Below are positions 42,675-49,580 of a stretch of 64,000 nucleotides of DNA, piece by piece; position 1 is the stretch's first letter, and every line of letters starts with the position of its first letter. The position numbers were made by a program, and so were the translations under genes. Source of the stretch: Geobacter sp. AOG1 (GTDB taxonomy: Bacteria > Desulfobacterota > Desulfuromonadia > Geobacterales > Geobacteraceae); NCBI RefSeq assembly GCF_019972315.1, contig NZ_BLIZ01000001.1:1500513-1564512 (forward strand), in the 5' to 3' direction. The notes beneath the pieces are model-generated. The model was given only the letters and a program-made list of their open reading frames with translations. It searched no databases and was not told where the DNA came from.

Positions 42675-43843
42675 CGGTCATCATCCGGCGCAGGGAGAGG
42701 GTGGTGTCGCCACCGGCGGAAGAGCTGCAGTTTTTTGCCACTACCGGCAAGGGGGTGGAGGGGGTGCTGGCGCGCGAGCTGGTAATGCTCGGCATGGGAA
42801 ACGTCAGCCAGGAGGCCGGCGGCGTCCGTTTCCGGGGGGGGATCGACGCTTGCTATCGCGCCAACCTCTGGCTCCGGACCGCCAATCGCGTTCTTCTGCC
42901 GCTGACCGAGTTTGCCTGTCAGAACCCGCAGGAGCTCTACGAGGGGGTGCGCACCATTGCCTGGGAGCGGTGGCTGACGCCGGATCTTACCCTGGCGGTG
43001 GACTGCAACCTGCGGGATTCGGCCATGACCCACTCCGGCTTCGTGGCGCTCAAGACCAAGGATGCCATGGTCGACCGGCTACGCGACCATTTCGGCCGCC
43101 GTCCCAGCGTGGACACGAAGGACCCGGACCTGCGGGTCAACGTCCACCTAGTGAAGAACCGCTGTACCATAAGTCTTGACACCTCTGGTGCGCCGCTCGA
43201 CCGGCGCGGCTACCGGCTGGCGCGCACCGAGGCGCCGCTGCGGGAAACCCTGGCGGCGGCACTGCTGGAGCTGACCGAGTGGGACGGCACGGTCCCTCTC
43301 GTGGATCCCATGTGTGGCTCCGGCACAATCCCCATCGAGGCGGCCCTCAAGGCGGGCCGGCGGGCGCCGGGGCTTTTTCGCCAGTTCGGTTTCGAGCGCT
43401 GGCCGACCTTCGATCGGACCCTCTGGCAACGGTTGCTGGGGGAGGCGCGGGATGAGGCTCTCGTCACGCTGCCGGTGCCGATCGTCGGATCCGACATATC
43501 GGCACGTGCCGTTGCCACCGCCCGTGAGAACTGCGAACGAGCCGGGGTTGCCGGCCTGGTCCAGCTGGCCCAGCGGGAATTGGCAGATTTCACTCCGCCG
43601 CCGGCGCCGGGCATCCTCCTCGTCAATCCCCCCTACGGACAGCGACTGGGGGAAGAGGAAGCGCTCAAGCCCCTCTACCGGCAGCTCGGTGATGTCATGA
43701 AGCAACGCTGCAAAGGGTACACCGCCTATATTTTCACCGGGAGCGCGGAACTCGCCAAGTGCGTGGGACTCAGGGCCACGCGACGGATCGTTCTGTTCAA
43801 CGGCCCCCTGGAATGCCGCCTCCTCAAGTACGACCTGTACTGA
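42671..43843 (+). CDS. THUMP-domain class I SAM-dependent RNA methyltransferase (RlmL N-half type)
   Basis: 390 aa. A THUMP domain (about 20-165: FFATTGKGVEGVLARELVMLG at its start, in part) is followed by a methyltransferase fold with LVDPMCGSGTIPIEAALKA (about 216-234), GSDISARAVATARENC and the catalytic LLVNPPYGQRLG (about 317-328). This matches the N-terminal, m2G2445-forming half of E. coli RlmL; the RlmK half is absent. Target 23S rRNA guanine is inferred. ATGA overlap with the sirtuin gene. Confidence 0.9.
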   Translation: MTVIIRRRERVVSPPAEELQFFATTGKGVEGVLARELVMLGMGNVSQEAGGVRFRGGIDACYRANLWLRTANRVLLPLTEFACQNPQELYEGVRTIAWERWLTPDLTLAVDCNLRDSAMTHSGFVALKTKDAMVDRLRDHFGRRPSVDTKDPDLRVNVHLVKNRCTISLDTSGAPLDRRGYRLARTEAPLRETLAAALLELTEWDGTVPLVDPMCGSGTIPIEAALKAGRRAPGLFRQFGFERWPTFDRTLWQRLLGEARDEALVTLPVPIVGSDISARAVATARENCERAGVAGLVQLAQRELADFTPPPAPGILLVNPPYGQRLGEEEALKPLYRQLGDVMKQRCKGYTAYIFTGSAELAKCVGLRATRRIVLFNGPLECRLLKYDLY

Positions 43844-43869
43844 CGGGACGCGACTGCTTAAAAAAAATC

Positions 43870-43898
43870 TTGACACGCACAGCCCAATAACATATTGT
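43870..43898 (+). promoter_or_regulatory. Sigma70 promoter of the tRNA gene
   Basis: Perfect TTGACA (43870-43875), a 17-bp spacer and TATTGT (43893-43898), ending 15 bp before the mature tRNA. Confidence 0.8.
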
Positions 43899-43913
43899 TA
43901 ACTTTCGCTTTGC

Positions 43914-43990
43914 GGGCCTATAGCTCAGTTGGCTAGAGCTACCGGCTCATAACCGGTCGGTCCCAGGTTCGAGTCCTGGTGGGCCCACCA
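43914..43990 (+). tRNA. tRNA with CAU anticodon, probably tRNA-Ile2 (lysidine type)
   Basis: 77 nt including an encoded CCA. The acceptor GGGCCTA pairs with TGGGCCC, the D loop has AGCTCAGTTGGCTAGAGC, the anticodon arm is ACCGG-CTCATAA-CCGGT, and the T arm CCAGG-TTCGAGT-CCTGG. CAU reads as Met or, when C34 becomes lysidine, Ile (AUA). The stem around CTCATAA resembles bacterial Ile2 more than elongator Met, but the call is tentative. Confidence 0.95.
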
Positions 43991-44066
43991 CCTAATTTAT
44001 CGGGATGATGTGGGGATGCCCATAAAGCGCTTGCGCAGATGCAAAAATACCCGTAAGGGAAAGAAC

Positions 44067-44100
44067 AAAGAGTGCACACCGTAAGGTTGCACTCTTTTTC
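44067..44100 (+). terminator. Rho-independent terminator after the tRNA
   Basis: AAAGAGTGCA (44067-44076) and TGCACTCTTT (44088-44097) form a 10-bp stem followed by TTC and T residues. It ends 12 bp before the next ATG. Confidence 0.85.
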
Positions 44101-44111
44101 TTTGGATCGTG

Positions 44112-45230
44112 ATGAATATCCCAAAAGTATCAGATGTTGTCGGAATCATTAATAAATTTGCCCCTTTTGCGACGGCGGAAGAGTGGGACAACGTCGGTCT
44201 CCAGGTGGGGGACTCCACCGCCCCGACGGAGCGGATCATGGTGTCCCTCGATCCGTGCCGGGAGGCGATAGAGGCTGCAATCCACCAGCAGTGCCGGCTT
44301 CTCCTCACCCACCACCCCTTCATTTTCAAGCCCCTCAAGCGTATCACCCTGAACGATCACCTCGGCAGCCTCATTTCCCACACAATCAAGCACGACCTGG
44401 CGGTGGTCTCCCTGCATACCAACCTGGATATTGCCGCCGGCGGGGTCAACGACCTGCTGGCACGGCGGCTCGGACTCGTAAGCTGCCAGCCGCTCAAGGT
44501 TACCGGCACGGAAGAACTGGTGAAACTCGCGGTTTTTGTCCCCCGGGGGCACGAGGAACGGGTGCTGGATGCCCTGTCCCGGTTCAGCAGCGTCATCGGC
44601 AATTACCGGGACTGCTCGTTTCAGGCGCCCGGAACCGGCACCTTCCGTCCCCTGGAGGGGGCCAAGCCGTTCATCGGCGAAATAGGGACGCGGCAGCAGG
44701 TGGAAGAAGTCCGGCTGGAGGTGCTGCTGCGGAAGGGAGACCTGGCATCCGCCCTCAATGCGCTTGTGAAGGCGCATCCCTACGAAGAGCCCGCATTCGA
44801 CCTCTATCCGCTCCTCAACAGGGGGGAATCCCATGGGCTCGGGCGGATCGGGGAGCTTGCGTCACCCATATCCCTGCGGGAATTCGCCGTGGCGGTCAAG
44901 GAGCGACTGGCGGCGGCCGGTGTCAGGATGGTCGGGGCAGCCGATCACGCGGTGAAAAAGGTCGCCGTCTGTGGCGGTAGTGGTGCATCACTGCTGCGGG
45001 AGGCCCATTTCCGGGGAGCTGATCTGCTTGTGACCGGAGATGTCAAGTACCATGAGGCGAGAGAGGCGGAGGATCTGGGTATAGCCCTGCTGGACGCCGG
45101 TCATTTTGCCACCGAGCGCCTCATGGTGGAGGGGGTCAAAGAACTGCTGGGAATCGAGCTGGGGAAAAAAGGATTTACGTCCACGGTAATGGCTTACGAG
45201 GGGGAGAGGGAACCGTTCAGTTTCATCTGA
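44112..45230 (+). CDS. Nif3-like dinuclear metal-centre protein (YqfO type)
   Basis: 372 aa from MNIPKVSDVVGIINKFAP (a GTG one codon upstream is possible). HHPFIFKPLKRI (about 62-73) and a late His/Glu pair (CGGSGASLL, TGDVKYHEA, LLDAGHFATE) form the dinuclear metal site of the Nif3/YbgI family. A central insert (about 120-225) is the PII-like domain of the long YqfO form. Often misnamed GTP cyclohydrolase I type 2; the reaction is unproven. The zinc-ribbon gene follows 59 bp on, a pairing common in this group. Confidence 0.92.
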   Translation: MNIPKVSDVVGIINKFAPFATAEEWDNVGLQVGDSTAPTERIMVSLDPCREAIEAAIHQQCRLLLTHHPFIFKPLKRITLNDHLGSLISHTIKHDLAVVSLHTNLDIAAGGVNDLLARRLGLVSCQPLKVTGTEELVKLAVFVPRGHEERVLDALSRFSSVIGNYRDCSFQAPGTGTFRPLEGAKPFIGEIGTRQQVEEVRLEVLLRKGDLASALNALVKAHPYEEPAFDLYPLLNRGESHGLGRIGELASPISLREFAVAVKERLAAAGVRMVGAADHAVKKVAVCGGSGASLLREAHFRGADLLVTGDVKYHEAREAEDLGIALLDAGHFATERLMVEGVKELLGIELGKKGFTSTVMAYEGEREPFSFI

Positions 45231-45289
45231 AAGGACCTCTCCCTTTTTATTACAGTCCATATTAAACGGGAAGAAAGGGGAGGCGGATT

Positions 45290-46009
45290 TTGCAAAAGAA
45301 TTTACAACTGCTTGGGGAACTGCAGAGGATTGATCTGAAGCTTGACGGACTGCAGGGGGAGAAAGAGGCGATGCTGGCCGAGATCGTCGCGCTGGAGGCG
45401 AAGGTGGCCGGTGCGCAGGCGGCGATTGCCGTAAAGAACGAGGAGTTTGCGGCGTTGGAGGCTGAACGGACCACGCTGGATGAGAACCTGGTGACGGAAA
45501 CCGAGAACATCACCCGTTCCGAGGCGCGGCTGAAAGAAATCAAGACCCAGAAGGAATATCAGGCCGTATCCAAGGAGATCAGCACTGCCAAAAAGCTCAC
45601 GACCGAACTGGAAGAGCAGATCCTGCAGAAGGGAGCCCAGGCCGAGGAGTTGCAGGCAGAAATTGCCAGTCAACAGGAGAACCTCCAGGCGCTCGAGCAG
45701 AATATTGCAGCCCAGAAGGGTGAGGTCGAGGAGCGGATTTCCGGCCTGGATTCGGGAATGGTAAAGGACATGGCTACCCGTGAAGCGATTGTGAAAGGGC
45801 TCCCCGTATCTGTCGTACGCCGCTATGCCAGGGTTCGGGAGCAACGGCGAGGATTGGCGGTGGTGGAGGCCAAGGACGGCTCCTGCCTCGGCTGCAACAT
45901 GAACCTTCCTCCCCAGCTCTACAATATGCTGTTCCGCGGCGACGAGCTCATCACCTGTCCCCATTGCCAGCGTATGCTGGTGCTGTCCCCGGAAATCGCC
46001 AACGGGTGA
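45290..46009 (+). CDS. Coiled-coil protein with C4-type zinc ribbon (DUF164 / CdsZ-like)
   Basis: 239 aa, TTG start nine bases after GGGGAGG. Residues about 5-175 are a long coiled coil rich in Glu, Lys, Leu and Ala. The C-terminus has CLGCNMNLPP (about 197-206) and CPHCQRML (about 225-232), the paired CxxC zinc ribbon of the DUF164 family. In Chlamydia the homologue CdsZ binds T3SS components, but most bacteria keep it for unknown reasons. Stop is 18 bp before element copy G and close to rnpB. Confidence 0.9.
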   Translation: MQKNLQLLGELQRIDLKLDGLQGEKEAMLAEIVALEAKVAGAQAAIAVKNEEFAALEAERTTLDENLVTETENITRSEARLKEIKTQKEYQAVSKEISTAKKLTTELEEQILQKGAQAEELQAEIASQQENLQALEQNIAAQKGEVEERISGLDSGMVKDMATREAIVKGLPVSVVRRYARVREQRRGLAVVEAKDGSCLGCNMNLPPQLYNMLFRGDELITCPHCQRMLVLSPEIANG

Positions 46010-46027
46010 TACACGGTTGTTTTGAAT

Positions 46028-46148
46028 TGAAGCGAGCAATTTTTCGTCAGGTCAAGGCGGTCGAAGGATGACGCGGAGGCGTAGCATTGCTACGCCGCAC
46101 AAGGAATCCTGAAGGCCAACGCCGAGATGGCGGAAAAGGGCCGCTTCA
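46028..46148. repeat. 3'-flanking palindromic element, copy G
   Basis: TGAAGC (46028-46033) pairs with GCTTCA (46143-46148). The core GGCGTAGC-ATT-GCTACGCC (46078-46096) is perfect. It lies between the zinc-ribbon gene and RNase P RNA and is closely similar to copy B across its length (for example GGTCAAGGCG, GCACAAGGAATCC). Confidence 0.85.
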
Positions 46149-46151
46149 CTG

Positions 46152-46530
46152 AGTTTGGCCGAAGTAGACCAGATGGCCGCTGCCTGTTTTACAGGGAGAG
46201 GAAAGTCCGGGCTCCACAGGGCATGGTGCTGGATAACGTCCAGCGGGGGTAACCCCAGGGAAAGTGCCACAGAGAGAAGTCCGCCCGTTTCGGCGGGTAA
46301 GGGTGAAAGGGTGAGGTAAGAGCTCACCGGGTCCGGCGGTGACGTCGGATGCCAGGTAAACCCCACCAGGAGCAAGGCCTAATAGGGAAGCGCTAAGGAC
46401 GGCCCGTCCGTGCTTCCGGGTTGGCTGCTTGAGGCCGTCGGCAACGGCGGCCCTAGAGGAATGGCCATCGCCCGGCGCCGGGTAACCGGCATCGGGAACA
46501 GAACCCGGCTTATGGGCTGCTTCGGCCAAT
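46152..46530 (+). ncRNA. rnpB: RNase P RNA, bacterial type A
   Basis: About 378 nt. The 5' TTTGGCCGAAGTAGACC and 3' CTGCTTCGGCCAAT pair as helix P1/P2. The conserved GAGGAAAGTCCGGGCTCC and, near the 3' end, GGGAACAGAACCCGGCTTAT form the P4 catalytic core, and AGGGTGAAAGGGTGAGGTAAGAGC is the J11/12 region (given in part). It processes tRNA 5' ends with RnpA. Ends are placed by pairing, within a few bases. Confidence 0.95.
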
Positions 46531-46548
46531 TAATTCTGCGGTAACGAT

Positions 46549-46575
46549 GGGGCGCTTCCGGGCGCCCCGCACTAT
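46549..46575 (+). terminator. Possible terminator after rnpB
   Basis: GGGGCGC (46549-46555), loop, GCGCCCC (46562-46568). No proper T-tract follows (GCACTATTTGG), so termination efficiency is doubtful. Confidence 0.4.
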
Positions 46576-46586
46576 TTGGAGCGTAC

Positions 46587-47150
46587 GTGACCGACGAGGA
46601 ACTCTGGCGCACCGGAATTGCAGCGCTGGCGCGGGAATATGGAGCATTGCCGCCAGCTTTGCGGGAGCGGATTGCGGAACTGGCGGCGCAAGTCAGGGAG
46701 AACAAACTGGCAATCCACGACTGCGTGACCGCCGTCAATGTCGGCGCCATTTGCGCCGACTGCCGGGGAGAGTGTTGCGCCCGGGGGAAGAACCACGTCA
46801 CCGTCGTTGACCTCCTGGTCTGCCTGGTGGAGGGGAGGGAACTGGTCGTCCCCCGTTTCGACCATGATCTCTGCCCCTACCTTGGTGAGAACGGCTGTCA
46901 GATGGCTCCTCCCTACCGTCCCTTCGCCTGCATCATCTTCAACTGCGACCGGGTGGAAGGACTCATGGAACCGTCGGAGAAGGAGCGGCTCTACGGGGCC
47001 GAGCGCCGACTCCGCGCGCTGTACGGCGAGTTCGAAAAACTGTTCGGTAAGCGATTCATGGCCGGTCTGCTCATCATCTGCGAGCGGGATCTGGTACGGC
47101 AGGGAGCCACGCTTCTCGGCGTGGGGAATGGGGAAGCAAGGGAGAACTGA
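46587..47150 (+). CDS. Cysteine-cluster protein, YkgJ-like
   Basis: 187 aa, GTG start with TTGGAGCG upstream. CADCRGECC (about 57-65), CPYLGENGC (about 97-105) and RPFACIIFNC (about 112-121) place about eight cysteines in the order seen in YkgJ-type proteins, which are thought to bind a zinc or FeS centre. Mostly helical otherwise. Not assigned a reaction. Its stop overlaps the next gene start by one base (TGATG), so the two are co-translated. Confidence 0.75.
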   Translation: MTDEELWRTGIAALAREYGALPPALRERIAELAAQVRENKLAIHDCVTAVNVGAICADCRGECCARGKNHVTVVDLLVCLVEGRELVVPRFDHDLCPYLGENGCQMAPPYRPFACIIFNCDRVEGLMEPSEKERLYGAERRLRALYGEFEKLFGKRFMAGLLIICERDLVRQGATLLGVGNGEAREN

Positions 47151-47497
47151 TGGCGACCGTAAACGATCTGGTGCTGGTTCACATTGACAACAAGCCGGGC
47201 TTCTATGCCCGCATCGAGGATATCGTTCCGGACGTGAAACCGGGATGGTGGCAGGTCCGCCTGCTGGTGCTCACCGTCCCGATCCAGGTTTTTACCTGGA
47301 TTCTGGACGAAAGCCAGGTGAGCGGCGCTCCCTACACCATGGGGGGAACGCCGGTCCGCCTGGAAAAGGTGGTAGCGCCTGCTGCGCCGGATAAGGAGAC
47401 GTCACCCGCTAGGCCGAGCCCTGCTGTTGTCGGCAAGTCGCCGAAAAAGGGTGGTGGTGCCAAGGTGGTGTCGCTGGCGGAGCGGAAGAAGAATTGA
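47150..47497 (+). CDS. Conserved small protein of unknown function
   Basis: 115 aa. Residues 1-80 look like a small beta-rich domain (DLVLVHIDNKPGFYARIEDI, WWQVRLLVLTVPIQVFTWIL). The C-terminal 35 residues are a disordered Pro/Ala/Lys tail. I recognise no named family; the context (after a YkgJ-like gene, before the dcw promoter) gives no role. Confidence 0.75.
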   Translation: MATVNDLVLVHIDNKPGFYARIEDIVPDVKPGWWQVRLLVLTVPIQVFTWILDESQVSGAPYTMGGTPVRLEKVVAPAAPDKETSPARPSPAVVGKSPKKGGGAKVVSLAERKKN

Positions 47498-47732
47498 AAC
47501 AATCTGGTATATTACGGTAGGTTGTGTTTTGACGTGAATGATCACGCGAGTCGGTGCGGGACGTTTGCGTTCTCGTGGAATCCCTTTAGACGTACCCCTT
47601 TTGTTGAATAAAGACGTCTAATTTTACTGCCGTTTTTGCACCCCCTTTTCCGGTGTTCCCACAACCTCCCTCCGTTCAGGTAACTCCTTAAAAAGACGTC
47701 GAAAAAATCTTTTTCTTTAGACGAATTTTACC

Positions 47733-47761
47733 TTGACATCTCCCTTGTTGCTTTGTATAGT
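47733..47761 (+). promoter_or_regulatory. Sigma70 promoter of the dcw operon
   Basis: Perfect TTGACA (47733-47738), a 17-bp spacer and TATAGT (47756-47761). Start near 47768, just ahead of the MraZ-type boxes. Confidence 0.85.
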
Positions 47762-47773
47762 TTGACCACTTGG

Positions 47774-47807
47774 TGGTAAATTGTGGTAAATTGTGGCAAG
47801 AAGTGCC
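47774..47807 (+). promoter_or_regulatory. MraZ-type operator boxes with exact 10-bp period
   Basis: TGGTAAATTG (47774), TGGTAAATTG (47784), TGGCAAGAAG (47794) and TGCC (47804) begin at exactly 10-bp steps and sit between the transcription start and the mraZ ATG. MraZ of E. coli binds TGGGN repeats spaced by 5 nt upstream of its own gene; here the box reads TGGTA/TGGCA. Autorepression of dcw is inferred. Confidence 0.75.
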
Positions 47808-47816
47808 GGGAGAGCC

Positions 47817-48284
47817 ATGTTCTGGGGCGAAAATCCAAGCACGATTGACGGTAAAGGGCGAACGAGCATTCCCGCGAAATTCAGGGAAGTGCTTGTTTCT
47901 GTCTTTGGTGACGAGCGTTTTGTCATTACCAAGGCGACCCCCGTCGATCTGGGTGATGGCACCTACGGCCGCGGCCTATCGGTTTATCCCGTTTCCGAGT
48001 GGAATGAACTGGAGCGAAAGATCAACGCCAACGAAGGAGGGCTTCCCACCTCCCAGTTGAATATTCTCAAGCGCCAGATACTGGGGGCAAAGGAAGAGTC
48101 CGCCACGGACAAGCTCGGACGGGTGCTGTTGACCCCCGCCCTTCGTCTCCATGCGGGGCTGGAGCGCGAGATTCTGTTTGTCGGCATGGGGAACCGCTTC
48201 GATATCTGGAGCAGGGAAATCTACCGCCGCGTTCTGGAGCAGGACGAGAAGAACTTCCCCGTTGACAATGCGCTGGGGATTTAG
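47817..48284 (+). CDS. mraZ: Transcriptional regulator MraZ
   Basis: 155 aa from [21 protein letters not shown]. Two tandem SpoVT/AbrB-like swapped-hairpin domains: [14 protein letters not shown] near 10 and [13 protein letters not shown] near 100. It represses the dcw operon from boxes directly upstream. The start was chosen over an upstream in-frame GTG that lies within the boxes. The rsmH GTG follows the stop with no gap. Confidence 0.96.
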   Translation: MFWGENPSTIDGKGRTSIPAKFREVLVSVFGDERFVITKATPVDLGDGTYGRGLSVYPVSEWNELERKINANEGGLPTSQLNILKRQILGAKEESATDKLGRVLLTPALRLHAGLEREILFVGMGNRFDIWSREIYRRVLEQDEKNFPVDNALGI

Positions 48285-49223
48285 GTGGATGACTTCGAGC
48301 ACATTTCGGTCATGCCCATCGAGGTGCTCCGCTATCTAACCCCCCGTCCCGGCGGGATATATGTGGATGGCACGCTGGGTGGTGCCGGCCATGCCCGGCA
48401 GATACTGGAAGCTTCCGCGCCGGATGGCATCTTGGTCGGGTTCGACCGGGATCCCGCGGCGCTGAAGGTTGCTTCCGAACGGTTGGCGGGATTCGGCGAA
48501 CGGGTCCATCTGGTCAATCGCAATTTCTCCGACATGGCGATCTCCCTCGCCGAGTTGGAGATAACCGGCATCGACGGTCTGCTCCTCGACCTGGGTGTAT
48601 CCTCCCACCAGCTCGATACGGCGGAGCGGGGATTCAGCTTCCAGCAGGACGCCCCCCTGGATATGCGGATGGACACCACGGCAGGGGAGACGGCCGCCGA
48701 CCTGGTGAACGGTCTGCCGGAGCGGGAACTGGAGCGGATCATCAAGGAATACGGGGAAGAGCGCTGGGCACGGCGGATCGCCCAATTCATCGTCACGGCC
48801 CGCGCCGCTGCCCCCATCGAAACGACCCTGCACTTGGTGGATGTCATCAAGGGGGCAATACCGAAAGCCAAATGGGAGGAGCGTCTTCATCCGGCCACCC
48901 GGACGTTCCAGGCACTGCGGATTGCCGTCAACGAAGAGCTGGCGAGTCTCGAACAGGGGCTTGCCGCCGGCCTGCAAATGCTGAACCCCGGAGGGCGTTG
49001 CGTGGTGATTTCGTTTCATTCCCTGGAAGACCGGATCGTCAAGCAGGGTTTCCGCCGTCTGGCCCAGGGGTGCATCTGCCCGAAAAACCTTCCCCTTTGC
49101 GTTTGCGGCCATACCCCGCAGCTGCGTATCCTGACTACTAAGCCGGTCATGGCCGGCGACAAGGAAGTCGACCATAATCCCCGTGCCCGCAGCGCAAGGC
49201 TGAGGGCGGCGGAAAAGCTGTAA
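48285..49223 (+). CDS. rsmH: 16S rRNA (cytosine-1402-N4)-methyltransferase
   Basis: 312 aa with a GTG start directly after the mraZ stop. [15 protein letters not shown] (about 25-39) binds SAM, and [32 protein letters not shown]-like [16 protein letters not shown] and [12 protein letters not shown] are conserved RsmH (MraW) blocks. It modifies C1402 of 16S rRNA in the P site. Standard second gene of dcw. Confidence 0.97.
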   Translation: MDDFEHISVMPIEVLRYLTPRPGGIYVDGTLGGAGHARQILEASAPDGILVGFDRDPAALKVASERLAGFGERVHLVNRNFSDMAISLAELEITGIDGLLLDLGVSSHQLDTAERGFSFQQDAPLDMRMDTTAGETAADLVNGLPERELERIIKEYGEERWARRIAQFIVTARAAAPIETTLHLVDVIKGAIPKAKWEERLHPATRTFQALRIAVNEELASLEQGLAAGLQMLNPGGRCVVISFHSLEDRIVKQGFRRLAQGCICPKNLPLCVCGHTPQLRILTTKPVMAGDKEVDHNPRARSARLRAAEKL

Positions 49224-49244
49224 TAGATACCCAGGAGAATTTTC

Positions 49245-49580
49245 ATGTCGAACGCACGGGCAGTTTACAGCAAGGTGGCGGCCCCTCGCAAGCTGGAGGC
49301 GGTCTATGCGCATCGCTGGGACCTTTTCCCCTACCTCATGGTGGTGATGGTGCTCCTTACGCTGGTTGCCATCTTCCACGTCTGGTCACGGGTCAAGGTG
49401 ATCGACCTCAACCTGCAGCTGGCCGAGTCGAGCCGCACCCTGAAGGAGCAGCAGCAGGAGCAGAACCGGCTCACGCTGGAGGTCGCCTCCCTGAAAAACC
49501 CGGCACGGGTCGAGGTGCTGGCCAAGGGTGAACTGGGGATGGCGCTGCCAACGGAACAGCAGGTGGTGGTCGTTAAATGA
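49245..49580 (+). CDS. ftsL: Cell division protein FtsL
   Basis: 111 aa. A basic N-terminus, one membrane helix (YLMVVMVLLTLVAIFHVW, about 31-48) and a periplasmic coiled coil (NLQLAESSRTLKEQQQEQNR) give the bitopic FtsL shape. It bridges FtsQ-FtsB to FtsW-FtsI in the divisome. Its stop overlaps the ftsI start by 4 bp. AGGAG upstream. Confidence 0.92.
   Translation: MSNARAVYSKVAAPRKLEAVYAHRWDLFPYLMVVMVLLTLVAIFHVWSRVKVIDLNLQLAESSRTLKEQQQEQNRLTLEVASLKNPARVEVLAKGELGMALPTEQQVVVVK

Larger units (their letters stand above)
47498..47816. other. 319-bp dcw promoter region
   Basis: No gene. It contains the sigma70 promoter and MraZ-type boxes described separately, a CGTGA-ATGA-TCACG palindrome near 47533-47546, and four copies of an AGACG motif (about 47589, 47611, 47693, 47718), two of which continue as AATTTTAC. 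Confidence 0.6.

Noticed and set aside
43914-43990. Elongator tRNA-Met
   Set aside because: The CAU anticodon fits Met, but the anticodon stem and overall sequence look closer to lysidine-type tRNA-Ile2. Left as probable Ile2, since only a TilS-identity search can settle it.
44112-45230. GTP cyclohydrolase I type 2
   Set aside because: Nif3/YqfO proteins often carry this name by annotation transfer; no cyclohydrolase motif is visible.
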